64,000 bases of DNA from an uncultured Eubacteriales bacterium (GCA_910577755.1 CAJTNL010000004.1:55859-119858), one strand, 5' to 3'; counted from the stretch's first letter, positions 7,846 through 17,303 are shown. Translations and numbers: made by a program. Notes: a model not told the origin generated them from the sequence alone.

Positions 7846-9945
7846 ATGAAACAACAAGAACTGGAACTACTAGCGCCTGCCGGGTCGTGGGACTCATTGC
7901 AAGCCGCTGTACGCAGCGGTGCAAACGCCGTATATTTAGGGGGAAATTTATTCAGCGCCAGAGCGGCCGCAAAAAACTTTGACAACGACACTTTAAAAGA
8001 AGCGGTTATTTACTGTCACGGCCGCGGTGTAAAAGTATATCTGGCCATTAACACCCTGTTGCTCAATCACGAGTTGCAACAGGCATTAGACTTTGCGGAA
8101 TATGCTTGCAGTTTACCAGTAGACGCTATTATTATACAAGATCCGGGATTGCTGTATCTTCTGCAAAAGGCGGCGCCCCATTTACCGCTGCATGCTTCTA
8201 CCCAAATGTCAATACATGCACCGGAGGGGGTAAAACTGCTGGCAGAACAGGGTATAGCACGGGTCGTGTTGTCTCGGGAACTTTCTCTACCGGAAATAAA
8301 AGAAATTTCTGATACGTTAAAACGCAGTGGTCTTGCCCACATGGAACTAGAGCATTTTGTTCACGGCGCACTGTGCATGTCCGTTTCAGGACAATGCTAT
8401 TTCAGCTCTCTGCTGGGCTCACGCAGCGGCAATCGAGGACAATGTGCGCAAACTTGCCGGTTGCCCTTTTCGGTGCAGGGCGGAACCGGACACGATCTCA
8501 GTCTAAAAGATTTATCCGTTATTGACCGTATATCGGAACTGGCAGAGGCCGGCGTCACCTCTTTTAAAATTGAAGGTCGTATGAAACGCCCCGAATACAT
8601 TGCAGCAGCTACAACCGCCGGTCGTCTGGCTCTTGACCATCAAACTATTCCCGAAAATCTAATAGAAAATCTGGGTGCGGTATTTTCACGCTCCGGCTTC
8701 ACCTCCGGTTATTTAGACGGCAAGCTGGGACGTAATATGTTTGGTATTCGCACCAAACAAGATGTCACCGGCGCAACCAGCTCCGTTTTTGCAGAATTGC
8801 ACGGCTATTATAAAAATGAACGGCAATCGGTTCCGATTACCTGCGCCATTACCATAAAAAAAGAACAACCCGTTACGTTAAGCATCACCGATTGCAACGG
8901 CAATTGCGTAACGGTTACGGGAGATATTCCCTCTCAAGCGATCAACCGCCCCATAGATGTACAGAGATGCTCTGAACAACTGAAAAAAACAGGAGGCACA
9001 CCCTTTCTCTGCACCGCTGTTACCTGTTCAATCGAAAACGAGCTCTCTATACCCATTTCCATGCTAAACCAACTGCGCCGTGATGCGCTGGATCAATTAC
9101 TGGCAATTCGCAGCCGACATGCAGCCATTGCATTTACACCCACAAAGCCTCCTGCGGATACGCATCTCTCAAAAAAGAATCCGCTACCGTTAAGAGCCGT
9201 ATTTACCAGCGTACCCAATGCTGCACATATTCCAGCCTGTGTAAGTCAATGCGAGCTAATTTTTATTCCTATCGGCACAAAAGCCACAATTGTAAAAGAA
9301 CTGCAAAACCGCGGTTTGCCACTGGCAATTACAATGCCAAGAGGCATGTTCGGCACAGAGCGTTTGATTGAAAAAAAGCTGGAACAATTTTTAAAAATGG
9401 GTATTGCAGATGTTTGGGCGGGCACGATAAACAGTGTGGCAGCCGCTAAAAAAATGGGATGCGCCATTCACGGCGGCTATTCTTTAAATGCTGTGAACAC
9501 TACGGCGTTAATGTGGTACCAAAAACTAGGCCTGCACGACATGGAATTAAGCTATGAGCTTACGTTAAAACAGAGTGCGCAAATGGGCGGTGAGCTTCCC
9601 CGGGGTATATTACTTTACGGTAGACTGCCGCTAATGCTGTGCCGCAATTGTCCCGGGAAAAATGAAAAAAATGGATGCGGCTCTTGCAGCGGAACGACTT
9701 ATCTGAAAGACCGTAAGGGCTTGGAATTTCCTGTGCAGTGCGACCACGGCTGTAGCGATATACTGAATTGTATACCTCTAACTATGTCAGATAAAATTGC
9801 AGAGATTTCAAATATAGATTTTGGTGTATTACGGTTCACTGTTGAAAACTCTGTTGAAATTGAGGAAACTTTTCAGCAATTTTTTGAGCAAAAAATGCCG
9901 ATGGGTCATTATACACGCGGTTTATATGAAAAAGGAATTTATTAA
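7846..9945 (+). CDS. U32 peptidase-family protein with DUF3656-type C-terminal region
   Basis: The 699-residue protein belongs to family U32, several members of which are now known as tRNA or rRNA hydroxylation enzymes (for example TrhP and RlhA) rather than proteases. The N-terminal barrel begins ELLAPAGSWDSLQAAV. The U32 signature is present as EHFVHGALCMSVSGQCYFSS, followed by RGQCAQTC and the EGRMKRPEYIAA block. A C-terminal half of the kind annotated DUF3656 carries a cysteine cluster (CRNCPGKNEKNGCGSC, then CDHGC), which could hold an iron-sulfur cluster or zinc. The start is the ATG encoding MKQQELELLAPAGS, preceded by AAAGGA. The substrate cannot be read from the sequence; RNA modification is the best inference. 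Confidence 0.85.
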   Translation: MKQQELELLAPAGSWDSLQAAVRSGANAVYLGGNLFSARAAAKNFDNDTLKEAVIYCHGRGVKVYLAINTLLLNHELQQALDFAEYACSLPVDAIIIQDPGLLYLLQKAAPHLPLHASTQMSIHAPEGVKLLAEQGIARVVLSRELSLPEIKEISDTLKRSGLAHMELEHFVHGALCMSVSGQCYFSSLLGSRSGNRGQCAQTCRLPFSVQGGTGHDLSLKDLSVIDRISELAEAGVTSFKIEGRMKRPEYIAAATTAGRLALDHQTIPENLIENLGAVFSRSGFTSGYLDGKLGRNMFGIRTKQDVTGATSSVFAELHGYYKNERQSVPITCAITIKKEQPVTLSITDCNGNCVTVTGDIPSQAINRPIDVQRCSEQLKKTGGTPFLCTAVTCSIENELSIPISMLNQLRRDALDQLLAIRSRHAAIAFTPTKPPADTHLSKKNPLPLRAVFTSVPNAAHIPACVSQCELIFIPIGTKATIVKELQNRGLPLAITMPRGMFGTERLIEKKLEQFLKMGIADVWAGTINSVAAAKKMGCAIHGGYSLNAVNTTALMWYQKLGLHDMELSYELTLKQSAQMGGELPRGILLYGRLPLMLCRNCPGKNEKNGCGSCSGTTYLKDRKGLEFPVQCDHGCSDILNCIPLTMSDKIAEISNIDFGVLRFTVENSVEIEETFQQFFEQKMPMGHYTRGLYEKGIY

Positions 9946-10002
9946 TTCCATAAAAAATCACTTTTTGTTGAAATGTTGAAAGCTAGAAAAAAGGAGAGTA
10001 TT

Positions 10003-10557
10003 ATGTTGTATTTGGCATCTGCTTCACCCCGACGCAGTGATCTGCTGAAATTAGCCGGCTTTTACTTTCAGGTAGATCCGGCTCAAATAGACGAGCATAT
10101 GGAACAAGAGGATCCTGCATGTCTGGTGCAAAATCTTGCATTAAAAAAGGCTCGTGCAGTTGCAGCTCGCCACCCTAATGACATTGTGTTAGCTGCAGAT
10201 ACCACCGTGGCTTTAGACAACCAGATATTGGGTAAACCAATATCTTCTACGCAGGCCGAACAAATGCTGCGTATGCTGTCTAACCGAATTCATCAAGTAT
10301 ATACCGGTTACTGCATCTTAAAGCAGAACCGCCTTGAGCTTGGCGTTTGCCGCACATCTGTTGAGTTTTATCCTCTTTCAGATTCTGACATACAACATTA
10401 CATTTCAACAGGAGAACCCTTTGACAAAGCCGGCGGATACGGCATACAGGGTTTAGGCGCACTTTTAGTACGCAAAATTGACGGTGACTTTTATAATGTA
10501 GTGGGTTTGCCTATTGCGCCTGTCAGCCGGCTACTGCACAGCTTTGACTCTGAATAG
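10003..10557 (+). CDS. maf: Maf family nucleoside triphosphate pyrophosphatase
   Basis: Maf proteins hydrolyse dTTP, UTP and modified nucleotides to monophosphates, acting as house-cleaning enzymes and linked to septum arrest in Bacillus. The 184-residue protein starts MLYLASASPRRSDLLKLAGF, the classic Maf N-terminus with the SASPRR motif. It contains VLAADTTV, the conserved Asp region, and a KAGGYGIQG motif. The start at 10003 is supported by AAAAAGGAGAG, ten codons inside the longest frame. It sits between the U32 gene and mreB, an order common in Firmicutes, where maf is a neighbour of mreBCD. Confidence 0.93.
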   Translation: MLYLASASPRRSDLLKLAGFYFQVDPAQIDEHMEQEDPACLVQNLALKKARAVAARHPNDIVLAADTTVALDNQILGKPISSTQAEQMLRMLSNRIHQVYTGYCILKQNRLELGVCRTSVEFYPLSDSDIQHYISTGEPFDKAGGYGIQGLGALLVRKIDGDFYNVVGLPIAPVSRLLHSFDSE

Positions 10558-10667
10558 AAACTGGCGGCGACCACCCTACTTATAAAAGTCCTAATCAATA
10601 TAAAATAAGCTGAAAATTTTATAAAAATAAAAAAACAAACACCTCTTATTTATTTACAAAATTGTAA

Positions 10668-10696
10668 TTGAGAAAAAAACAACAAACGGTTATAAT
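10668..10696 (+). promoter_or_regulatory. mreB promoter
   Basis: TTGAGA (10668-10673), a 17-bp spacer and TATAAT (10691-10696) form a near-consensus vegetative promoter 110 bp before mreB. It marks mreB as the start of a separate transcription unit from maf. Confidence 0.7.
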
Positions 10697-10805
10697 AAAT
10701 TCGAATAGAATTTTTTAATCAATACCATAATAAAAACAAGACACAGCTTACTTATAATGTCTGGAACGGTACACCGTCTTAATGGCGGATGAAAGGGGAA
10801 AATCA

Positions 10806-11816
10806 ATGTTTTCTAAAGATATTGGAATTGACTTGGGTACGGCAAATACCCTTGTATATATGAAAGGTAAAGGTATTGTAATGCGGGAGCCTTCCGTTGT
10901 GGCGGTAGACGTACGTTCAGATACCGTACTAGCAGTTGGTTCTGAAGCTAAAAGTATGATTGGACGTACACCCGGCTCTATCGTAGCGATACGTCCGCTT
11001 AAAGACGGCGTAATTGCCGACTTCGATATTACCGCAACTATGCTCAAGCATTTTATCCGTCAGGCAACCAAATCCAACTCCCTCGGTCGACCACATATCG
11101 TAGTATGTATTCCATCGGGAGTTACCGAGGTTGAACGCCGTGCCGTTGAAGATGCAGCGCGGCAAGCTGGCGCTAACAACGTAGAATTGATTGAGGAGCC
11201 AATGGCGGCCGCCATTGGAGCAGGTTTGCCGGTAGGCGACCCCCGCGGCAGTATGGTGGTGGACATTGGCGGCGGCTCTACTGAGGTAGCTGTCATTTCT
11301 CTGGGCGATATTGTTACCTCTCGCTCTGTTCGTATTGCGGGGGACAAATTTGATGAAGCCATTATAAACTACGTTAAACGCAAGTATAATTTATTAATTG
11401 GAGAACGTACTGCCGAGGCAATTAAAATCTCATTAGGCTCGGCATATACCTGTGAGGACATGGAAACTGCCGGACTAGACATCAAGGGGCGCGACATGAC
11501 TGACGGTTTGCCTAAAAACGTAACCATTACAGGACCAGAAGTACGCGACGCTTTATCAGAACCGTTTTCTTATATCATTGACGCCATTAAAAACACTCTG
11601 GAGCAGACGCCGCCTGAACTGGCTGCAGATATTATTGATAATGGTATTACGTTAACCGGCGGCGGCGCATTGGTACGAGGACTGGATCGTTTAATTACAC
11701 AGGAAACCGGTATGCCTGTTTTTGTTGCAGAAAATGCAATTGACTGTGTTGCTGAAGGTACTGGAAAGCGTCTTGAAATAAATTTACCGTCTTATTATAG
11801 AGGACGTCGTAAATAA
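10806..11816 (+). CDS. mreB: rod-shape determining protein MreB
   Basis: MreB is the bacterial actin that forms membrane-associated filaments guiding lateral cell-wall synthesis. The 336-residue product has the actin-fold phosphate motifs IGIDLGTANTLVYMKGKG near the N-terminus and MVVDIGGGSTEVAVISLG in the middle, plus the adenosine motif LTGGGALVRGLD near the C-terminus. The start is ATG 10806 (MFSKDIGID), with a GAAAGGGGAA ribosome-binding site. Its own promoter lies 110 bp upstream. mreC, mreD and a class B PBP follow, as in the usual elongasome operon, though a 300-bp spacer with a large inverted repeat separates mreB from mreC. The organism is therefore expected to be rod-shaped. Confidence 0.97.
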   Translation: MFSKDIGIDLGTANTLVYMKGKGIVMREPSVVAVDVRSDTVLAVGSEAKSMIGRTPGSIVAIRPLKDGVIADFDITATMLKHFIRQATKSNSLGRPHIVVCIPSGVTEVERRAVEDAARQAGANNVELIEEPMAAAIGAGLPVGDPRGSMVVDIGGGSTEVAVISLGDIVTSRSVRIAGDKFDEAIINYVKRKYNLLIGERTAEAIKISLGSAYTCEDMETAGLDIKGRDMTDGLPKNVTITGPEVRDALSEPFSYIIDAIKNTLEQTPPELAADIIDNGITLTGGGALVRGLDRLITQETGMPVFVAENAIDCVAEGTGKRLEINLPSYYRGRRK

Positions 11817-11872
11817 TGGCAGGGCAAACTGATGATAGGCGCGCCCTACCATTCACACAATATAAACAAAAA

Positions 11873-11926
11873 TTTATTACAGGTTGTTTATAAACAGAGA
11901 CCAGTTTATAAACAACCTGTAATAAA
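11873..11926. repeat. 23-bp perfect inverted repeat between mreB and mreC
   Basis: Positions 11873-11895 are exactly inverted at 11904-11926, around an AGAGACCA loop. The core arm is ACAGGTTGTTTATAAAC. Plus-strand transcription meets no U-run afterwards, while the minus-strand reading ends in a T-rich tract. It may act as a partial terminator, an mRNA-stability element or a processing site that sets mreB output relative to mreCD. Confidence 0.85.
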
Positions 11927-12116
11927 AATATAGTCAAAATATAAAAGTTTTGCCCCACTTTTAAAAAACAGCTCTATCCCAAAACATTACCTTTGGACTT
12001 TCCCCATAATAAGCAAAAAACCTATATGATCCCGCTATAACAGAGCAGGCTGAACCGCAATGAGTCGTCCAATTCAGTCTGCCCTGTCATATCTCTTTCT
12101 CAAAGGAGGACTGTAT

Positions 12117-13001
12117 ATGAAAACCTTTTTTTGCAGTAGAAATTTTATTGTGCTTACCATTGTAACAATTCTTTTGTCCGCTGTTATGGTTTACTCCTAC
12201 TGCACCGGCGGCGTCGGTATTACCCATTTATTTGGCTCTGTTGCAACTCCTATGCAAAAGGTAACGACAGTTATTGCCAATAATGCACAGACAGGTTTTA
12301 CTGATACGGTACGCTCCTATGATGATTTAGCTGCTGAAAACCAGCAGCTAAAAGAACAAATTAATGAATTGAACCAAAAATTAATAAATTTTTATGACTA
12401 CAAGCAAGAAAATCAACAACTACGTAATTATTTGGGACTTAAACGCGACAATCCTGATTATCAACTGGTTTCAGCTGCCGTTGTAGGGCGCGATCCTAAC
12501 CATCTATTTTATACTTTTACTGCAGACCAAGGCAGTAAATCTGGCGTTAAAGTGAACGACCCTGTGATTACTGACCAAGGCGTTGTAGGCTGGGTTTCCA
12601 AAGTTAGTTACATGTATTGCGAGATTACAACCATTCTGTCCCCTGACACAAATATTGCCGCTGTAGATAAAATGAATCGCGAGAGCGGTGTCATTAACAG
12701 TGAAATACAACTTGCTGACATAGGACAGATTAAGTTAGGACTTTTAGAAGCCGGCACAACCGTGCAAACTGGCGACACCATTGTGACCAGCGGTATCGGC
12801 GGCAGATTTCCTAAAGATTTATTAATTGGAAAGGCCGTAGAGGTGAAGGGAGAAGAAAACGACGTTTCTTTGTATGCTACGGTAGAACCTTTTGTTGATA
12901 TAAAAGACGTACGCGACGTTGTCATTATCACAGGTTTTAACGGACAGGGAGAGGTGATGGAAAACACTTCTACAAATACAGATACCAGCAGCGGAGGATA
13001 A
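12117..13001 (+). CDS. mreC: rod-shape determining protein MreC
   Basis: MreC is a bitopic membrane protein linking MreB to the extracellular PBP machinery. The 294-residue product has an N-terminal membrane segment (about residues 8-28, FIVLTIVTILLSAVMVY). A coiled coil rich in Glu and Gln follows (about 65-105, ending NQQLRNYLGL). The double beta-barrel domain has the expected YQLVSAAVVGRDPN and VVTSGIGGRFPKDLLIG motifs. AAAGGAGGA precedes ATG 12117; the longer upstream frame lacks a good site. mreD begins three bases after the stop, indicating translational coupling. The C-terminal tail is Ser/Thr-rich. Confidence 0.95.
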   Translation: MKTFFCSRNFIVLTIVTILLSAVMVYSYCTGGVGITHLFGSVATPMQKVTTVIANNAQTGFTDTVRSYDDLAAENQQLKEQINELNQKLINFYDYKQENQQLRNYLGLKRDNPDYQLVSAAVVGRDPNHLFYTFTADQGSKSGVKVNDPVITDQGVVGWVSKVSYMYCEITTILSPDTNIAAVDKMNRESGVINSEIQLADIGQIKLGLLEAGTTVQTGDTIVTSGIGGRFPKDLLIGKAVEVKGEENDVSLYATVEPFVDIKDVRDVVIITGFNGQGEVMENTSTNTDTSSGG

Positions 13002-13004
13002 ACC

Positions 13005-13514
13005 ATGAACCATTTTAAAATATTACGGTATATTGCTTATACCATAGAAATTTTGGTACTGTTTATTCTACAGCAAACCCCCGGAATCATTCCCTCTATT
13101 TACGGTATTCTGCCAACTCTGCTAATTCCCGCTATTTGCTGCGTGGCTATGTTTGAAAGTCCTTTATGCTCTCTATTTTACGGCGTTTTAGTCGGCTTTT
13201 TGCTTGATTACAGTAAAAACTGTATCTTTGGCTTTCATGCGCTGATATGCGGTTTGATTTATTTTACCGTCTCTTTTTTGGTGCAAGATGTATTCCGTAA
13301 CAGTTTTCTGACAGCATTGCTTATGTCACTGATAACCATTACCCTTGTTTTGTCTCTTCAATGGTTATTTTTTTACGTTCTCAAAGGCTACAGTTCAGTA
13401 GGTTACGCCTTGTATCGTCACTATTTACCTGCCATCCTTTACACTTTTATACCAGTACCTTTACTGTATTATTTTAACCGTGGATTTGCCTATCTGCTGC
13501 GGGAAAAATCCTAA
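13005..13514 (+). CDS. mreD: rod-shape determining protein MreD
   Basis: MreD is the small polytopic member of the elongasome. This 169-residue product has about five hydrophobic segments spread along its length, with little polar sequence, as in the family. It starts three bases after mreC ends, with GCGGAGG as ribosome-binding site, and is followed by the penicillin-binding protein. Sequence conservation in MreD is low, so the call rests mainly on size, topology and position between mreC and a class B PBP, all of which agree. Confidence 0.9.
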   Translation: MNHFKILRYIAYTIEILVLFILQQTPGIIPSIYGILPTLLIPAICCVAMFESPLCSLFYGVLVGFLLDYSKNCIFGFHALICGLIYFTVSFLVQDVFRNSFLTALLMSLITITLVLSLQWLFFYVLKGYSSVGYALYRHYLPAILYTFIPVPLLYYFNRGFAYLLREKS

Positions 13515-13601
13515 AAACCTTTTCTTTCATTGATAGATTCATCATCTTATACAATACATTTTGTAATATATATTTATAATATACAGAAAGGAGTAATTCT
13601 G

Positions 13602-15692
13602 TTGAAACTTCAAAAAAACAAAAATAGAAAAAAAGACTCTTTGAAAAACAGCACGAAAATACGCTATGGTATATTAGGTGGTATTCTTTTGGTGTGCATG
13701 GGTGTATTCACTTACCGATTAGTTGATTGGCAGCTCATCAACGGTCAAACCTATTTGGAAGCTGCCGACAAAACCTATGTCTCAACGGTAAATTTAACCG
13801 CCGCTCGAGGAGAAATTGTTGACACAAACGGAAAGCCCTTAGCTGCTAACAAAACTGAATATAATATTGTATTAGACGCAACTTATTTGAACAGTGCCAA
13901 TCGCAGCGAAGTAATTGATAAACTTATTCAGTTGATGAAGCAGCGCAATGAACCATGGGTAGATGAATTACCTATTACCATAAATCAAAACGGTCAATAT
14001 GAATTTATTGCAGACAAAGAAGCAGAAATCAGCGAACTTAAAGGCAAGAATTTTTTAAATTTAAACACTTATGCTACAGCAGATATGTGTATGCAGCAGC
14101 TTACGGAACTGTATGATATAACAGGTTACTCGCAGGAAGACACCCGCAACATATGCTCGGTACGTTATAATATGACCCGTATGATATTCAGTATTTCTAA
14201 CCCCTATACCTTTGCAGAAAATATATCAAAGGACACAGCCGCCATAATACAGGAGCGCTCAGCAGATCTTGCCGGCGTAACCGTTGAAATTGCTACGGTA
14301 CGGCAATATAACGACGGCACATTAGCCCCTCAACTCATTGGTACCATAGGCGCTTTAACACAGGAGGAATATGATACGCTAAAAGACAGCGGCTATGCTT
14401 ACAATGATAAAATAGGCAAAAGCGGAATTGAGTATGCCTTTGAACAACACCTGCGCGGCAAAGACGGAACAAAAGTGGTAGAAATCAATCCGGATGGAAC
14501 AGTAAGCTCAGATAAAATTACGCAGCAGCCGACTCCTGGAAATACTGTATACACAACGCTTGACAGCAACCTGCAAAAAATAGCGAACGTATCACTAGAA
14601 AAAAATGTAACTGCAGCACAGCGTGCAGGACTATCTACTGCTGCAAAATTAGATGGTGAAGATTGCGTAGCAGGCGCCGCTGTTGTACTAGATGTCAAAG
14701 ATTTTTCTATTTTGGCAGCAGCCTCCTACCCTAATTATGATTTGACCCAATATTTAGAGGACGCTAACTATTACAATGCGCTTTCCTCCAATAACACCCT
14801 GCCTCTTTTAAACCGTGCATTTGACGGAAATTATGTGCCGGGTTCGGTATTTAAACCGCTGGTTGCTTCTGCCGCTCTGCAGGAGGGTACAATTACTACC
14901 GGCACACATATTACCTGTAACCATGTTTACGGCTTTTATGCGCCTAGCTATACGCCTACCTGCCTGGGTTACCATGGCAGTATCAATTTAAACCGCGCTC
15001 TTCAGGCTTCTTGTAATGTTTTTTTCTACGACACAGGCCGTATGCTGGGTATTCAAAATATTGATTTGTATGCCAGACAATTTGGTTTGGGAGAAGAAAC
15101 CGGCGTTGAAATTGGAGAAAGTACAGGTACATTAGCAAGTCCGGATTTACGCACTGCAAACGGTGGGGTATGGCAGCCTGGTGATGTCATTCAAGCTGCT
15201 ATCGGTCAGTCTGATAACGCCTTTACCCCTTTACAGCTTGCCACTTTTTGCGCCACCATTGCCAATAATGGCACTCGTTACAAAACCCATCTTGTAAAAC
15301 AAGTCACCAATTACAACCGTAATCAGATTATTTTGGAAACACAACCGAAAATAGAAGAACAAGTAGCTGTTTCTCAGGAAAATTTGAAGATTGTACAAGA
15401 AAGCATGAAATTGGTAGCAGAATCAGGCGGCACAGCAAACTCTATATTCGGAAATTACGGAATTACCATTGCCAGTAAAACAGGTACTGCCGAAAATCCC
15501 GGTCATTCAGATAATACAGTATTTATTGCCTATGCACCTTACGAAAATCCCGAGATTGCTGTAGCAGTAGTATTGGAATATGGATCTAGAGGCGCATACT
15601 CCATGGAAGTTGCAAAAGACATTTTTGATGCATATTTCTATGGTAAAACCGTAGATGAAAACGGTAATATGGTTATGCCCAAAAACACATAA
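13602..15692 (+). CDS. class B penicillin-binding protein 2 (transpeptidase of the elongasome)
   Basis: This membrane-anchored D,D-transpeptidase crosslinks peptidoglycan during elongation. The 696-residue protein has one N-terminal membrane segment (about residues 25-45), then the pedestal (dimerisation) domain with ARGEIVDTNGKPLA, and the transpeptidase domain. Active-site motifs are all present: SVFK with nucleophile Ser415 and Lys418, SCN at 470-472, and KTG at 626-628. I set the start at a TTG (LKLQKNKNRKK) because GAAAGGAG lies 8 bp upstream. The longer frame with ATG 13530 would add a hydrophobic stretch without a ribosome-binding site. A strong hairpin at 15692-15740 ends the mreCD-pbp unit. 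Equivalent names are mrdA or pbpA; I leave the symbol empty. Confidence 0.92.
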   Translation: MKLQKNKNRKKDSLKNSTKIRYGILGGILLVCMGVFTYRLVDWQLINGQTYLEAADKTYVSTVNLTAARGEIVDTNGKPLAANKTEYNIVLDATYLNSANRSEVIDKLIQLMKQRNEPWVDELPITINQNGQYEFIADKEAEISELKGKNFLNLNTYATADMCMQQLTELYDITGYSQEDTRNICSVRYNMTRMIFSISNPYTFAENISKDTAAIIQERSADLAGVTVEIATVRQYNDGTLAPQLIGTIGALTQEEYDTLKDSGYAYNDKIGKSGIEYAFEQHLRGKDGTKVVEINPDGTVSSDKITQQPTPGNTVYTTLDSNLQKIANVSLEKNVTAAQRAGLSTAAKLDGEDCVAGAAVVLDVKDFSILAAASYPNYDLTQYLEDANYYNALSSNNTLPLLNRAFDGNYVPGSVFKPLVASAALQEGTITTGTHITCNHVYGFYAPSYTPTCLGYHGSINLNRALQASCNVFFYDTGRMLGIQNIDLYARQFGLGEETGVEIGESTGTLASPDLRTANGGVWQPGDVIQAAIGQSDNAFTPLQLATFCATIANNGTRYKTHLVKQVTNYNRNQIILETQPKIEEQVAVSQENLKIVQESMKLVAESGGTANSIFGNYGITIASKTGTAENPGHSDNTVFIAYAPYENPEIAVAVVLEYGSRGAYSMEVAKDIFDAYFYGKTVDENGNMVMPKNT

Positions 15693-15740
15693 TAATAAGC
15701 ACAAAGCAAACCTTGACTCAATTTGCTTTGTGCTTATTAT
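15692..15740 (+). terminator. long-stem terminator after the PBP gene
   Basis: A 19-bp perfect stem, ATAATAAGCACAAAGCAAA at 15692-15710 and its inverse at 15722-15740, has an 11-nt loop. It starts at the last base of the stop codon and closes the mre operon. Confidence 0.75.
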
Positions 15741-15769
15741 AAAACATAGTATAAATAAAACCTATTGCA

Positions 15770-15803
15770 AAAGAAAGAGCAGGTATATGCCTGCTCTTTC
15801 TTT
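15770..15803. terminator. second hairpin in the pbp-minD spacer
   Basis: AAAGAAAGAGCAGG (15770-15783) pairs perfectly with 15790-15803 over a TATATG loop. It lies 30 bp beyond the first terminator and probably backs it up. The remaining spacer to 16097 is AT-rich and holds the minD promoter; no gene is seen. Confidence 0.65.
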
Positions 15804-15979
15804 AATGTAAACTGTATACCCCCTCTGTAAGTATATAATATAAATTAGAATAATTACAGGTTAGGGTTAAAATCAGTATGTATATGCAATAAAAAGGTTT
15901 ATGGATTGTTTTACAAAACCTTAAAATACCATATTTTTATAAATATGAATAAAATTGTAATATTTTATCAAGTTATAAA

Positions 15980-16008
15980 TTGCGTTGCATTTTCTTTTAT
16001 GGTATAAT
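15980..16008 (+). promoter_or_regulatory. minD promoter
   Basis: TTGCGT (15980-15985), a 17-bp spacer ending in ATGG, and TATAAT (16003-16008). The same -35 and flanking bases, AAATTGCGTTGCA, recur in the mnmG promoter. Confidence 0.7.
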
Positions 16009-16097
16009 GAGCTCATTGATAATCTGGCTGCTACATCAAACAAAAATATTTTGACTACCATATGGAACTATGGTAAAATATTCATGAGGTTTATAAT

Positions 16098-16853
16098 ATG
16101 GGATTGATAACGGTTATTACATCGGGTAAGGGCGGCGTAGGAAAGTCAACTGTAAGTGTAGGCTTAGGCTGTACCCTTGCTAAAAATAAGAAAAGAGTCC
16201 TGTTAATTGACGGTGATGCAGGACTACGCAGTTTAGACTCTATGTTGGGTATTGATAAAGAGTTGGTATTTGATATTGCCGATATTGTAAATGGAAACTG
16301 CGAGCCAATAAAAGCAATTTATTCCTGTAAAGAGTATACCGGTCTAGAAAATTTATTTATGCTTCCTGCACCAGCTTTAGAAAAACACACTATAAACCCG
16401 GGTATTATGAAGCAGTTAATTCCAATTTTATCTAGATATTATGACCATGTGTTGATTGACTGTCCGGCAGGTATTGGTAAAGGATTTGTATCAGCTGTGG
16501 CAGCGGCAAACCGTGCGCTAATAGTTAGTACACCCGACCATGTATGTATTCGCGACAGCGGTAAGGTGCGTCAGTTGCTGAACGAATATGGCATTACACA
16601 ACAACGTCTGATTATCAATCGCTTTAACTATCATACATTTCGTAAAATGAAGCATTATCAGGACATTGATACCATTATTGATGAAACAGGAGTTCGTTTA
16701 ATTGCGGTATTACCAGATGATCTGCATTTACAAATTAATCCGGCAAAAGCGGTAATGGATAATCCGAGAGCCAGTGGACCTATGGCGCTGCAGCGTTTAG
16801 CTGTACGTTTGGAAGGAGAGTCTGTTCCTTTATTTCCACTGGAAAAACTTTAA
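16098..16853 (+). CDS. minD: MinD/ParA-family ATPase (septum-site MinD-like)
   Basis: MinD dimerises on the membrane in its ATP form and positions the division site through MinC. The 251-residue product has the deviant Walker A motif GKGGVGKST at residues 9-17, DGDAGLRSLD, and the Walker B region HVLIDCPAG, all MinD-like. Two things are missing. The C-terminus (RLEGESVPLFPLEKL) lacks the basic amphipathic membrane-targeting helix that usually ends MinD, and no minC or minE lies beside it. In related Clostridia minCDE follows mreD-pbp, so the position supports the name, but a divergent role is possible. mgsA starts about 40 bp downstream. Confidence 0.8.
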   Translation: MGLITVITSGKGGVGKSTVSVGLGCTLAKNKKRVLLIDGDAGLRSLDSMLGIDKELVFDIADIVNGNCEPIKAIYSCKEYTGLENLFMLPAPALEKHTINPGIMKQLIPILSRYYDHVLIDCPAGIGKGFVSAVAAANRALIVSTPDHVCIRDSGKVRQLLNEYGITQQRLIINRFNYHTFRKMKHYQDIDTIIDETGVRLIAVLPDDLHLQINPAKAVMDNPRASGPMALQRLAVRLEGESVPLFPLEKL

Positions 16854-16895
16854 CATATAATAGCTTTTTTATAATAATGAAAAGGAGTGTCTTTG

Positions 16896-17303
16896 ATGAA
16901 TATTGCTTTAATTGCACACGATGCGAAAAAAGAATTAATGGTTCAATTCTGCATTGCGTATTGCGGTGTTCTCAGCCGTCATACTTTATGTGCTACAGGT
17001 ACTACCGGCAAAATGGTTACCGAAGCAACAGGGCTTAATATTCAACGCTTTCTGTCAGGCGCTCAAGGAGGCGATCAACAGGTTGCTTCCCGCATTGCAT
17101 GTAACGAAATAGACATGCTGCTGTTTTTCCGTGATTCTTTAACACCTAAACCACATGAACCTAGCGATATGCATTTGCTGCGTTTATGCGACGCGCACAG
17201 CATACCGTTTGCAACCAATATTGCAACCGCAGAAGTATTGATTCACGGCTTAGACCGCGGGGACTTAGAATGGCGTGAATTATTAAGAGAATCGTATCAA
17301 TGA
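16896..17303 (+). CDS. mgsA: methylglyoxal synthase
   Basis: The enzyme converts dihydroxyacetone phosphate to methylglyoxal and phosphate, a bypass of lower glycolysis used when phosphate is limiting. The 135-residue protein shows the family's motifs: ALIAHDAKK, LCATGTTG (phosphate binding), LSGAQGGDQQVASRI with the catalytic Asp, FFRDSLTPKPHEP with the conserved His, and a closing NIATAE. ATG 16896 has AAAGGAG eight bases upstream; the upstream in-frame GTG is part of that site. It is probably cotranscribed with minD, an adjacency also known from other Clostridia, and is followed by a strong terminator. Confidence 0.92.
   Translation: MNIALIAHDAKKELMVQFCIAYCGVLSRHTLCATGTTGKMVTEATGLNIQRFLSGAQGGDQQVASRIACNEIDMLLFFRDSLTPKPHEPSDMHLLRLCDAHSIPFATNIATAEVLIHGLDRGDLEWRELLRESYQ

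Noticed and set aside
15693..16097. A hidden minC in the pbp-minD spacer
   Set aside because: The 400 bp are AT-rich, full of hairpins and stops, and carry the minD promoter.
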